Shown here: positions 1 to 8,866 of the stretch, one piece after another | Position numbering within the stretch: position 1 is the stretch's first letter | Layout of the letters: each line of letters begins with the position of its first letter | NCBI GenBank assembly: GCA_024274785.1 | Contig: JAJSAM010000050.1 | Location: 41,712 to 105,711, forward strand | Length of the DNA: 64,000 nucleotides | DNA from: Planctomycetota bacterium | Lineage (GTDB): Bacteria > Planctomycetota > JAJSAM01 | Reading direction: 5' to 3' | Translations under genes and position numbers: made by a program | The notes under the pieces: generated by a model | The model's input: only the letters and a program-made list of their open reading frames with translations | Told to the model about the DNA's origin: nothing | Databases searched by the model: none

Positions 1-1058
1 GCCCCAGTGAGCAGTTCGAGAGCGGGACGAAGCACATCCACCGGAGTGCCGGCCGCGAGTCTGATGCGGTCCGGAGCGCCGAAGAAGTTCCCGGGCACCA
101 CCGCGACGCCATGTTCGCTGCGGAGCCATTTGCAAAGCGGGAGGGTGTCGGCGATCCCCTCGAAGGCGGGAAAGACGACGACGCCCGCCGTGTCGTCGAC
201 GCAACACACCTCCGGCCGTTCCGCCGCCCACGCTGCAAAGAGGAAGCGGCCCGGTTCGATGTACGCTCTGGCGTGTTTGCGCCGGACTTCGAGCTCCCGC
301 AGCGCCTGTTCCGCCGCATAGGCCATGGGTGAGGGAGGGAGTACGGTCAGGTAGTCGAGCAGTCGAGCGGCCTGTGAGCGGACCTCGCTCGGACAGATGA
401 TCCACCCGGCACGCATGGCTCCGAGGCCGTAGACTTTGGTGAGGGAGGTCGCCACGACGATGGGGCCGTCGGCACCGCGCCAGGAGGTGCCGACCGGGCC
501 CGGAAGGAAGTCGCGATAGACTTCGTCGACGAGGATTCGGGCTCCGTGCCGATCGGCCCGCTGCGCGAGATCCTGCATCAGTTCGACCGGTATCCGGACA
601 CCGGTGGGATTGTGGAGGTCCGTCAGGAGCAGCAAGCGGGCGCCGGCGCGAAATCCGTCCTCGACCTCATCCGGGTCCGGCAGCCAGCCGCTCCCGGCTC
701 GGCGCAGCAGGGGAACGATCTCCGCGCGAAGGAGCCTGATCAGGCCGGGCAGGTTTTCGTACGCGGGGGTTTCGACGAGCACGCGGTCGGTCGAAGAGAC
801 GAGGACGGAAGTGAGCAGGAAGTTGCCCATCGTCGAGCCGGGCACGAAGAGGACGTTGGCCGGATCGACACCGTACCTCCGCCCGATGAGATCTTCGAGG
901 ATGTGATCGCCGTCACCGGTCGGCTTCTGGCGTGGGACCTCAGGGTGTTCGACGGGGGCCAGCGGGATGGCCGGAGCGGCGGAAAGGGTCAGGTCGAAAG
1001 GATGAATGCCGGAGTGTTTCCTGGCCCAGCGCATGTATCGGAATTCGGGTACCCGCAT
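1..1058 (-). CDS. PLP-dependent class I/II aminotransferase, 3' end cut by window edge
   Basis: This reading frame is open from the start at 1058 to the window edge, so the C-terminus is missing. The translation shows aminotransferase fold-type I landmarks in order: a YENLPG segment after the first third, LTDLHNPTG (the NPTG cofactor/substrate loop), LVDEVYRD (Asp and Tyr contacting PLP), then SLTKVYGLGAMRAGW, whose Lys is the Schiff-base lysine. This is the aspartate/aromatic or MalY/HisC-like group; the substrate cannot be told from the sequence. The start is the ATG at 1058 (MRVPEFRYMRW); the ATG at 1034 is an alternative. It is divergent from the SH3b gene at 1151, with about 90 bases between them. 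Confidence 0.85.
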   Translation of the reverse strand, partial: MRVPEFRYMRWARKHSGIHPFDLTLSAAPAIPLAPVEHPEVPRQKPTGDGDHILEDLIGRRYGVDPANVLFVPGSTMGNFLLTSVLVSSTDRVLVETPAYENLPGLIRLLRAEIVPLLRRAGSGWLPDPDEVEDGFRAGARLLLLTDLHNPTGVRIPVELMQDLAQRADRHGARILVDEVYRDFLPGPVGTSWRGADGPIVVATSLTKVYGLGAMRAGWIICPSEVRSQAARLLDYLTVLPPSPMAYAAEQALRELEVRRKHARAYIEPGRFLFAAWAAERPEVCCVDDTAGVVVFPAFEGIADTLPLCKWLRSEHGVAVVPGNFFGAPDRIRLAAGTPVDVLRPALELLTG

Positions 1059-1150
1059 CCTGAGATCACATCGAATTCTGGTGCGGCTGCGAAGTTTCCC
1101 CGGAGGGGATTGTCTTTCCCGTGCCGCGGATGGGGATCTACCATCCAGCC

Positions 1151-2257
1151 ATGTGGATGCGGATCAAAGTGGTCACGCTGTTGCTCCTTCTCTCCGGTGT
1201 CGCGGCCGCCGCGGAGGAGACCGCCGGGCGGGTTACCGGGGACAAGGTTCGCGTGCGGGCCGGCCCCGGTACCCGGCATGCCGTACTGCTCGAGGTCAAT
1301 CGGGACGACCTGCTGGTCGTGCTCGGGCGGGAGGGCCAATGGTCTCGCGTTCGCGTACCGGGCGGCTTCGTCTGCTTTGTGCATTCTTCGCTGGTGAAGG
1401 TGGCGGAGGGTGCCGCGCCGGTGATCTCCGCGTCGCGCGTGCGGTTGCGGGTGACGGCCGGCAAGGAGATCCTTCCGCTGGAGACCGTGCTCGAGCGCGG
1501 CGAGGCGATCGAAATCCTGGCCCGGGAGGGGGAGTGGCTGAAGATCATCCCCCCGGCGCGCACGCACCTCTACATCTTCGCTCGGTATGTCGAGGAACTG
1601 GGGCCCGCGCGTGAGTACCGTAAATCCCTGGAGCGCCAGGCGGCGGCCCGCCACGAGAGTCATACCGCGGCGAAGACCGTGGAGCAGCGGGAGAGCGAGG
1701 AGTTGGCCCGGCAGCAGGTGCTCTCGGAGGATGTCGTCGAGATGGGCAAGGCGGTGCTTGCGGGCGAAGGCGACACCGGGGACCTCACGGCACGGCTTCG
1801 CACCATCACCATGGAGACGAGTGACGATCTGACGCGCGGCTATGCCGAGTCGTTGCTGGTTCTGCTGGGGTTGCGCCGGGAGGCGGAGACGCTTCGCGAC
1901 CAACTCTCCCGGACCGATACGGAGCAAGAGGAGGAAATGGCCGCGCTGAGGGCGCGCGTCGATGCGGCGGAGGTGCGGTACAAAGATGAGTTGAAGAGGA
2001 TCCGGACGCAGCGCGATCTGCGGAAAGAAGCATTTCGTCGTTTCGGCCTGGTGGAGAAGCGAAACGGCACGTTCATTCTGCGCATGGTGGATGGGCGGGT
2101 GGTGCATCTTACTTCGGATCGCTTTCGGCTCTCCGAGTACATCGGCAAGAGCGTGGGCGTCGTCGGTCGGATGATCCTGACCGATCCACGCACCGGCGTC
2201 ACGCACCTGAAGGTGGAGAAGCTCGAGATTCTGCCCGCGAGGGCCGGGGGAGGATGA
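1151..2257 (+). CDS. Secreted SH3b-domain protein with coiled coil
   Basis: The protein starts with a signal peptide (MWMRIKVV, then LLLLLSGVAAAAEE). Two bacterial SH3-like repeats follow: residues about 25-85, with the typical VRVRAGPG segment, and about 88-155, with VRLRVTAG. A Glu/Arg-rich coiled coil (about 160-290) and a small C-terminal beta-rich segment (about 295-368) complete it. SH3b modules usually bind peptidoglycan or act as envelope adaptors. A longer frame from 1121 exists, but the ATG at 1151 puts the signal peptide at the N-terminus. The stop overlaps the following histidine kinase by 4 bases, so this may be an envelope sensor partner of that kinase (inference). Confidence 0.75.
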   Translation: MWMRIKVVTLLLLLSGVAAAAEETAGRVTGDKVRVRAGPGTRHAVLLEVNRDDLLVVLGREGQWSRVRVPGGFVCFVHSSLVKVAEGAAPVISASRVRLRVTAGKEILPLETVLERGEAIEILAREGEWLKIIPPARTHLYIFARYVEELGPAREYRKSLERQAAARHESHTAAKTVEQRESEELARQQVLSEDVVEMGKAVLAGEGDTGDLTARLRTITMETSDDLTRGYAESLLVLLGLRREAETLRDQLSRTDTEQEEEMAALRARVDAAEVRYKDELKRIRTQRDLRKEAFRRFGLVEKRNGTFILRMVDGRVVHLTSDRFRLSEYIGKSVGVVGRMILTDPRTGVTHLKVEKLEILPARAGGG

Positions 2258-3615
2258 GCTTCAGGCTCAAGCTGATCCTCGTCTTCGCCGGGGTGTTCAC
2301 CCTGGCGTTCGGTGCGGTCGGTTACCAGGCGGCTTCGATTGCCGGCGACGTCGTGGAGAGCGGACTGGAGTCTCGCTTCGCCGCGCATCTGGCATCGGTC
2401 CGGGCGAACCCGGCCTTCTTCATTCACGAGGCGTCCCTTCGCGAGCACGACTTCAAGCAACTGGCGGAGATCTCCGGTTTCGAGATCGTCGTCGGCACTC
2501 TGGACGCCCGGCGGGTCACGGGTTCGAGTCTTCCTTCCGCCGGGGCTATCGCGGTCCTCGATGCGTTGCCGGGAGAGGATCGCTTTCACTTGACGATCGA
2601 GGGCATCGCCTATCGTGGAGCCCAAGCCGTCGTGGCGGGACGCCTGCTGGTGCTGCTCGCCCCCGCGAAGCCGGTGGACGATGCCAAACTCAGCGCGCAA
2701 CTTCCGATCGTCGGTGGCATGGGAGTCGCGCTGGTCGCGGCGATCCTGCTCGGAGTGGTGGTGGCGGCCACGATCAGCCGGCCGCTCCGCAGGTTGGCCG
2801 ATCGGGTTTCCCTGGTTCGCGGGGGCCGGTTGGACATCGACATCCCCTCGGGCGGTGGCGCCGAGGTGGAGGAGCTGTCGCGCGCCTTCCGGGAGATGCT
2901 CGCCGGGTTGGCGCGGTATCGCGATGAACTCGTCGGCCGGGAGAAAATGGCCACGCTCGGGCAGTTCTCCGCCGCGGTGGCCCACGAACTGCGGAACCCG
3001 CTCTCCTCGATGCGGATGACCCTCGAACTGCTGCGACCGGGCTTTCCTCCGGAGGCGCAGGAAGACGCCGATTTCCTGCTGTCGGAGATGGCCCGGCTCA
3101 ATCACTCGGTGGAAGAACTGCTGTTTCACGCCGGCAGCCCACGCTATGTCTTTGCCGAAATGGACCTTGGCGAGGCTGTCGCGGGGCCGGTCCGGATGCT
3201 CGGCCCCATGGCCGCGCACCTCGGAGTTGAACTCGCCACCGACCCGTCGTCTGGGATGGTGGCCGTCAACGGCGATCTCGGGAAACTGTCCCAGGCGGTC
3301 ACCAACCTGCTCTTGAACGCGCTTCATGCGGCACCCGCGGGCTCCGCGGTCCTGGTCGGGACCGGGTCGAGCCCGGACGGCGGAGCCTGGGTGCGCGTCA
3401 CCGACGGTGGCGAGGGGGTGCCGGAGACCGTGCGAGAGGAACTGTTCAAACCATTCGTCAGCGGGCGCGAGGGCGGGACCGGCCTGGGGCTGGCGGTGAC
3501 GCTATCCATTGCGCGGGCCCACGGTGGTGAGGTTTGCTACCTTCGAGAAGCCGGCGTGACCGCATTCACACTGGTGCTTCCGGGAAAGGATGTTGTATGT
3601 CGCGGATCCTCGTGA
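2254..3615 (+). CDS. Membrane sensor histidine kinase (HAMP-HisKA-HATPase)
   Basis: A transmembrane helix at about residues 6-29, an extracytoplasmic sensor of about 120 residues, a second helix at about 152-175, then HAMP. HisKA has the H-box AHELRNPLSSM (His about 244). HATPase_c follows with the N-box NLLLNALHAAP, G1 DGGEGVPE and G2 GGTGLGLA. All catalytic motifs are intact, so it should autophosphorylate. It overlaps the SH3b gene by 4 bases and the downstream response regulator by 19 bases, which marks a translationally coupled envelope two-component system. The signal sensed is unknown. Confidence 0.92.
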   Translation: MSFRLKLILVFAGVFTLAFGAVGYQAASIAGDVVESGLESRFAAHLASVRANPAFFIHEASLREHDFKQLAEISGFEIVVGTLDARRVTGSSLPSAGAIAVLDALPGEDRFHLTIEGIAYRGAQAVVAGRLLVLLAPAKPVDDAKLSAQLPIVGGMGVALVAAILLGVVVAATISRPLRRLADRVSLVRGGRLDIDIPSGGGAEVEELSRAFREMLAGLARYRDELVGREKMATLGQFSAAVAHELRNPLSSMRMTLELLRPGFPPEAQEDADFLLSEMARLNHSVEELLFHAGSPRYVFAEMDLGEAVAGPVRMLGPMAAHLGVELATDPSSGMVAVNGDLGKLSQAVTNLLLNALHAAPAGSAVLVGTGSSPDGGAWVRVTDGGEGVPETVREELFKPFVSGREGGTGLGLAVTLSIARAHGGEVCYLREAGVTAFTLVLPGKDVVCRGSS

Positions 3616-4997
3616 TTGACGACGAGCCAGGCATCTGCCGGGCCTTCGAGCGGTTCTTCAAGGGCAAGGGACACTCTGCGCGCACCGCGTCACGTGCTGA
3701 AACCGGGATCACTCTCGCGGAGGCCTACGAACCGGACGTCATCCTGCTCGACATCCGGCTTCCCGGCATGAGCGGCCTGGATGCCCTCTTGAAGCTCCGG
3801 GGACTCGATCCGAGCGTGCCGGTCGTGGTGATGACCGCATACGGGACGATGGACACCGCCGTGCTGGCCATGAAGCGGGGCGCCTACGACTATGTCCTGA
3901 AGCCGATCGACCTGGCGCGGATTTCCGCAGTGGTGGGGCGGGCGCTCGAGGGCCGGAAGATCGCGGCGGAGGCGGATACCGGTCCGGCCCTGAAGGGCAA
4001 CCTGGCTCTGTCTCGAGAGGGTAGTCTGCCGGTGCTGGTCGGACGTACCGCGGGGATGCAGGAAGTGTTCAAGAGGATCGGTGCGGTCAGCGACTCCGAT
4101 ACCTGTGTGTTGATCACCGGGGAGAGCGGCACCGGGAAGGAGATGGTGGCGCGCGGCATTCACAACGCTTCTCCCCGGGCGGGGCGGTCGTTCGAGAGGG
4201 TGAGTTGCGGGGCTCTCCCTGAGGACCTGCTGCATTGCGAACTCTTCGGTGTGGCACCTGGCGTCGAGTCGGTTCCGGGTGCGCGCCGGACCGGACGTGT
4301 CGAGAGTGCCGAAGGCGGCACGATCTTCCTCGAAGACGTGAGCGAGATGCCGGCTTCGGTGCAGGTCCGCCTGCTCGAGTTGCTCGAGGAGGGAAGGTAT
4401 GAACCGACCGGTGGGGATGAGACGCGGCCGGGAGACGTTCGCATCATCAGTTCCAGCGGCCAGGGCCTGGAGGAACTGGTGCGGGCCGGGCGCTTCCGGG
4501 AGGATGTCTTCTATCGGCTGAACGTGATGACGATCGAGGTACCGCCGCTTCGGGAACGGCTCGCAGACATTCCGGTGCTGGCGGCCATGTTCCTCGGGAC
4601 GGCGGGTACGGACTCCGTGCTGTCGAAGGAGGCCCTGCGGATTCTGGTGACGCACTCGTGGCCGGGAAACGTGCGGGAACTGCGAAGTGCGGTGGAGCAC
4701 GCGCTGGTGCTCGCACGAGGGGGGGCGGTTCTCCCTGAACATCTCCCCGACACCGTCCGCTCCACGGAGCAATCGGGGGCACGGGACGAGTCTGAGCAGG
4801 TGCGCGGTCTGGTGGATTCGCTTCTCTCGGGAGATCTGCCTGAGGGGGAACTCTTCGCCAACGTCATGGACCGGTTCGAGGCCCCCCTGATCGCGGCCAT
4901 TTTGAGCCGGACGGACGGCAACCAGGTCAGGGCCGCGAAAGTCCTGGGGATCCACCGGACGACGCTGCGGTCGAAGATCAAGAAGCACGGCCTGTAG
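3597..4997 (+). CDS. NtrC-type response regulator with degenerate AAA ATPase
   Basis: It has a receiver domain (DD at 8-9, phosphoacceptor Asp52 in LLDIRLPG, Lys102), an AAA domain (about 148-380; Walker A GESGTGKE at 175-182) and a Fis-type HTH at the C-terminus (RAAKVLGIHRTTLRSKI). The start is the ATG at 3597 (MSRILVIDDE), inside the kinase gene. The AAA domain is abnormal. The GAFTGA loop that contacts sigma-54 is replaced by a GVESVPGA stretch near residue 222. Walker B reads IFLEDV, with the Asp-Glu order reversed, and the sensor I Asn region reads SSSGQG. It probably regulates without sigma-54 ATPase remodelling (inference). Its cognate kinase is the overlapping upstream gene. Confidence 0.88.
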   Translation: MSRILVIDDEPGICRAFERFFKGKGHSARTASRAETGITLAEAYEPDVILLDIRLPGMSGLDALLKLRGLDPSVPVVVMTAYGTMDTAVLAMKRGAYDYVLKPIDLARISAVVGRALEGRKIAAEADTGPALKGNLALSREGSLPVLVGRTAGMQEVFKRIGAVSDSDTCVLITGESGTGKEMVARGIHNASPRAGRSFERVSCGALPEDLLHCELFGVAPGVESVPGARRTGRVESAEGGTIFLEDVSEMPASVQVRLLELLEEGRYEPTGGDETRPGDVRIISSSGQGLEELVRAGRFREDVFYRLNVMTIEVPPLRERLADIPVLAAMFLGTAGTDSVLSKEALRILVTHSWPGNVRELRSAVEHALVLARGGAVLPEHLPDTVRSTEQSGARDESEQVRGLVDSLLSGDLPEGELFANVMDRFEAPLIAAILSRTDGNQVRAAKVLGIHRTTLRSKIKKHGL

Positions 4998-5203
4998 GCG
5001 ACGGTTCGGGGGACGGGTTGAGCAGTGGGTGCGCGGAAGCCATGCCCCCGATACGGCTCTGAACCCACCACGCCGCATCGCCCGCGGGAGTCCCGCCTGT
5101 GCCGGGAAACCGCCCACCTTTCCCGGCCCTCGGAGGGTCGAGCCGGAAGCCTGTCGGACCGCAGTCGGCTTGGCGCGAGAGGCGTCTTGCCCGACGAGAC
5201 TGC

Positions 5204-6463
5204 CTAGCGGATGGGCTTGTCCTTCAGGAGGCCATAGCGTTTCGTGAGCATGTCCTTGAAGACGGAATCCAGGTTGACGCCCCAGCGTTCCTCCACATCC
5301 TCGTAGATGGCGATCGCCTCTTCGTACAGCTTGATCGCCTGGTTGCGGTGCCTGGCGCGCTCGGGCTTTCCGGGCATGGCCTGGACGTAGTGCGCATCCG
5401 CTTTCCGGCGAATCGCATCGGCCTTCGCGATGAGGGCGTTAACCTTCGGGTCGGTGGAGCGGGGCATGCTGTAGTTGCTGGCGCCGATGCCGCTCGGCGG
5501 AGGCTTGCCGGCGGTGGTGTCGGGGACAGTGTCGTCGATGCCGGGTCGGCCCACTCCGCCGGGGAGCGCGTCGAGTACGGCGGTCCGGGTGTATTCACCG
5601 GAACGATAGAACAGCTTCATCAGCTCCACCGTTTCGTCGGCGCGGGCCGAGGCGCCGGTGGTGGCGCGCAGGCGCTTGTACTCGGCGAACAGGGCGGCCT
5701 CGTAGCCATCACCGGGCGCGTCGATTCCGCGCTCCAGCAGGTAGGTCAGGTGGTCGCGGAGATCGTTGGCCTGGCAGAAGCGGCCGAGGTCGAGATAGTC
5801 CTTCGCCTGCTTGAGCGCCTGGTGGCGGCGCTGGTACTCGCGCTCGGCCAGTGCGCGCTTTTCGTGAGAAGTTCGCGCCACCACGAGATCGCGCAGTGCA
5901 CTCTTCTCGAGCCTGGCGCCAACACCGTCGGGGCGCTTGAACGTGATTTCATCGTCGTTCTCGGAGACGACCTCGGCATAGAACGGGTCCCCGCCGGGCA
6001 GTGTGATGAGGGCCTGGGGCGGTCCCTCGAGCGCGGCGCCGACCTCTGTATCGCCGAGGAGCGCCCGGAACAGACGGGCTTTACTCTCGATGGGGTCGCG
6101 CTGGCCGACGGGCCGGGTCCGGGCCTTCCTGAAGGACGCCAGGGCCTGCTCATAGTCGCCTTCGAGATAGAGCTTCCGGCCCTGCTGCCAGTCATCGACG
6201 GTGCGCTCGACCTTCGAGGCTGCCGGGGGGGTTGGGTCGGCGGGGTCGGTTTCGCTCGCCGGCATGCCCGGCATGGCGTGCTCTTCGGGCACATCCGTCG
6301 AAAAGAAGTCCCTGATTTCATCCGCGAGGTCCACCGGGGCCTGCGAGAAGTTGTAGGAGTCACCCCGGTAGCTGGCCTTCTGCCGCTCGGTGACGTAGTA
6401 CGCCGTCAGCGCCAGGGTGGCCAGAATGAAGAGGATCACGACACTGTTGAAGAGTCCTCGCAT
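5204..6463 (-). CDS. Membrane-anchored TPR-like helical protein
   Basis: One N-terminal transmembrane helix (about residues 5-24) is followed by a Pro/Thr-rich linker (about 60-85) and then helical repeats. One TPR-like unit is visible near 92-120 (GRKLYLEGDYEQALASFRKA) and another near the C-terminus (AIKLYEEAIAIYEDVEERW). No catalytic motif is recognised. It is the last gene of a minus-strand run after ruvB and the SpoIID-like gene, 63 bases downstream. It could scaffold an envelope complex; the function is unknown. It is convergent with the response regulator gene across about 200 bases in which I see no clear terminator. Confidence 0.7.
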   Translation of the reverse strand: MRGLFNSVVILFILATLALTAYYVTERQKASYRGDSYNFSQAPVDLADEIRDFFSTDVPEEHAMPGMPASETDPADPTPPAASKVERTVDDWQQGRKLYLEGDYEQALASFRKARTRPVGQRDPIESKARLFRALLGDTEVGAALEGPPQALITLPGGDPFYAEVVSENDDEITFKRPDGVGARLEKSALRDLVVARTSHEKRALAEREYQRRHQALKQAKDYLDLGRFCQANDLRDHLTYLLERGIDAPGDGYEAALFAEYKRLRATTGASARADETVELMKLFYRSGEYTRTAVLDALPGGVGRPGIDDTVPDTTAGKPPPSGIGASNYSMPRSTDPKVNALIAKADAIRRKADAHYVQAMPGKPERARHRNQAIKLYEEAIAIYEDVEERWGVNLDSVFKDMLTKRYGLLKDKPIR

Positions 6464-6526
6464 CGGTTCAATTATCCCAGTTATGCCGCGCGCGTGACAG
6501 TAGTACGTTGGCCGGAACGAGAGGCT

Positions 6527-7666
6527 TCAGTATCGCCTGACGAGCTTCGCCCCCGGATAGTAGTGGCCAAGGATGTCGGAGGCAGCCGCTCCCTGCAAAG
6601 CCATACCCCTGGCACCCATCTGGCAGAGACCGACGCCATGACCGAAACCACCTCCTTCAAATCGGATTTCCGAACCGGAAATCTTGATGCTCAGGATCAG
6701 CGTGGAGCGCAGCAGCGCCGGGCCGAGCGCCATGCGAACTTCCGCCGCGGACCTCTCGACCGTACGGTCACCGGTCAGCACGAAGGTCCTGGCTCGACCT
6801 CCGCGATCCGTTTTTCCTATCGAGATATCGCGCAGCTTTCCGGCCATTCCAAGCGCTTTCCCGGCCTGGGAAAGGGAGATCGGGACGCTCCACCGAAAAG
6901 TCCGGCTTCCTTCACAATATCTGCACGGTACGCCCGGAAGCGACAGGATGGGCGCCCCGCCGAACACGTCGTGGGCCGCGGCGGTGTGCCCCCCGCAGGT
7001 GGAATGAAAGTACGCGGGCAGGGGCTTCCCGGCGCTCTTCAGAATCATGCCGCGCGTGCCGGCGACCGCTTCGAAGAGGGGGCCCGCGGCTACCAGGGGA
7101 GTGCCGCGATAGACCTGGTCGGACTGGTCGTCGGCCACGTCGAAGGACCGGGTGGGCCCCCTGATCGAGGTCTTGTGGAGGGCGTAGGTGCGTGCGGCGA
7201 TGGCCTGGGCCCGGAGCGCGGCGGGCGGAAAGGACGCTCCGAGTTCGGCTTCGAGCACACCGGGGAGGTAGGACTCGAGGTCGGTCTCGACCATCAGGTC
7301 GACGCCGAGCTGGCCAGGCTCCATGCGGAGTGTTCCGCGGTAGGGCCGACCGCCGAGACGGAACCTCCGGTTCTCAGGAATGAGCCGTCGCGCTTCGGAG
7401 ATACTCGCCCCGGCCGTGCGCAGGTCACGGTTGAGCGAGGTGCCGGAATCGATGAGCTTTCCCGTCGGAAGGGAGACCAGCCGGTAGGGGCCGTCCACCT
7501 CGATGCGGTTTGTGCGATTCCCGATGAGTGAGCGGAGACGCACGCGGATCGGGGGGGCCGGGGTCGCGGTGGCGGGTCGTGCTGGGACCGATGGCGTCCG
7601 GGCGGGAGAAGACGATCCGGAGCAGCAGGCAAAGAGCCCGGGGAGCAGCGCGAGTACCGGGAGCAT
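6527..7666 (-). CDS. SpoIID/LytB-family lipoprotein (amidase-enhancer or glycan-cleaving fold)
   Basis: The N-terminus has a lipobox (GLFAC, Cys at about residue 14), so it is probably lipid anchored. The SpoIID domain follows: LESYLPGVLEAEL with the conserved Glu, then ALRAQAIAARTYAL, FHSTCGGHT and a C-terminal GFGHGVGLCQMGARGMA motif ending in ILGHYYPG. SpoIID of Bacillus cleaves glycan strands lacking stem peptides. Homologues are widespread in non-sporulating diderms, where the role is unclear. It lies 14 bases after ruvB, in the same direction. Confidence 0.85.
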   Translation of the reverse strand: MLPVLALLPGLFACCSGSSSPARTPSVPARPATATPAPPIRVRLRSLIGNRTNRIEVDGPYRLVSLPTGKLIDSGTSLNRDLRTAGASISEARRLIPENRRFRLGGRPYRGTLRMEPGQLGVDLMVETDLESYLPGVLEAELGASFPPAALRAQAIAARTYALHKTSIRGPTRSFDVADDQSDQVYRGTPLVAAGPLFEAVAGTRGMILKSAGKPLPAYFHSTCGGHTAAAHDVFGGAPILSLPGVPCRYCEGSRTFRWSVPISLSQAGKALGMAGKLRDISIGKTDRGGRARTFVLTGDRTVERSAAEVRMALGPALLRSTLILSIKISGSEIRFEGGGFGHGVGLCQMGARGMALQGAAASDILGHYYPGAKLVRRY

Positions 7667-7680
7667 GCGCCTGGTCAGGA

Positions 7681-8688
7681 TCAGAACAGCCCTCCGGTTT
7701 CACCGTCCGGAATGACTTCTTCGGCAAGGGGAGTCGGGGTTCGTCCACGGGGGGTCTTCAGGATGAAACCCCGCTGGATGAGATAGGGCTCGTAGACATC
7801 CTCGATCGTCTGCTGCTCTTCGCCCACGGAGACGGCGATGGTCTTGAGCCCGACCGGGATGCCGCCGGCCCGGAGCAGGGTGGCCAGGATCTTGCGGTCG
7901 ACGGGGGAGAGCCCGTGGGCGTCGATCCCGAGCCTCTCGAGGCCGTTCTCGGCGACGCTCATCGTGATCCGGTTGTCCGCTTCGACCTGAGCGAAGTCCC
8001 GCAGGCGCTTCAGGAACCGGTTCGCCACCCGGGGGGTGCCGCGGGCCTGCCGGGCCACCAGGTCGGATGCCTCTTCGGCGATGGGCACGGCGAGGCGCAC
8101 CGCGGACTGCAGGATGATCCGGGTCAGGTCCGCGGGAGGATAGAGTTCGAGTTTCTCGTTGACCCCGAAGCGTGCCCGGAGCGGTCCGGAGATCTGGCCC
8201 TCACGGGTGGTCGCCCCGATGAGCGTGAAGCGCCGGAGGTCGATACGGATGGATCGGGCGGCGGGGCCCTGGTCGAGCACGATGTCGAGCGAGAAGTCCT
8301 CCATGGCCGAGTAGAGGTATTCCTCCACGACGATCGGCAGGCGGTGGATCTCGTCGATGAACAGGATGTCGCCGGTGTTCAGGTTGGTGAGGATTCCGGC
8401 GAGGTCCTTCGGGCGGGCGAGCGCCGGGCCGGACGTGGTGTGGATCTCGGTCCCCATCTCGCGCGCGATGAGGTAGGAGAGGGTCGTCTTGCCGAGCCCC
8501 GGCAGACCGGAAAACAGCAGGTGGTCGAGAGGCTCGCCCCGTTCCCGGGCGGCCTGGATGTATACCTTCAGGTTGTCGATCAGGCGGCTCTGGCCCACGA
8601 AGTCCAGGAACGACTGGGGCCGAAGCGCCAGGTCGAGTCCACGGTCCTCCGGAAGGCCGTCGGCGGCAAAAACAGGGTCGGTGTCCAC
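7681..8688 (-). CDS. ruvB: Holliday junction branch migration helicase RuvB
   Basis: Near full-length RuvB: LRPQSFLDFVGQ at the N-terminus, Walker A GLPGLGKT, Walker B ILFIDEIHRL, sensor LIGATTREG, GPLRARFG arginine-finger region, and the C-terminal winged helix ending in YLIQRGFILKTPRGR. It is the hexameric motor that drives branch migration with RuvA and RuvC, neither of which is in this window. I prefer the GTG at 8688 because GGAGAG lies 5 bases upstream; the frame stays open to a GTG at 8712. It heads the minus-strand run ruvB, spoIID-like, helical protein. Confidence 0.97.
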   Translation of the reverse strand: MDTDPVFAADGLPEDRGLDLALRPQSFLDFVGQSRLIDNLKVYIQAARERGEPLDHLLFSGLPGLGKTTLSYLIAREMGTEIHTTSGPALARPKDLAGILTNLNTGDILFIDEIHRLPIVVEEYLYSAMEDFSLDIVLDQGPAARSIRIDLRRFTLIGATTREGQISGPLRARFGVNEKLELYPPADLTRIILQSAVRLAVPIAEEASDLVARQARGTPRVANRFLKRLRDFAQVEADNRITMSVAENGLERLGIDAHGLSPVDRKILATLLRAGGIPVGLKTIAVSVGEEQQTIEDVYEPYLIQRGFILKTPRGRTPTPLAEEVIPDGETGGLF

Positions 8689-8866
8689 GAGAACTCTCCG
8701 CAAGTGCGGCACACATGGGTAGCAGCGATGCGACAGGGTAACAACAGTCTAACAAGAAGCATCGCCTGCGAATACCCGAATCCCACCGCCCCGCACACCA
8801 GCGTGAAAGGAAAACACGCCCCCAATACCGTGCGGCCTGGCGAGAAATGCAGGCTAGACTCTGCGC

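Noticed and set aside
4998..5203. Terminator between the convergent regulator and helical-protein genes
   Set aside because: No stem of adequate length with a T-run could be found.
5099..7531. 810-residue plus-strand open frame
   Set aside because: It lies antisense to two well-supported genes (helical protein and SpoIID-like) and shows the low-complexity Gly/Arg/Glu makeup of a high-GC shadow frame.
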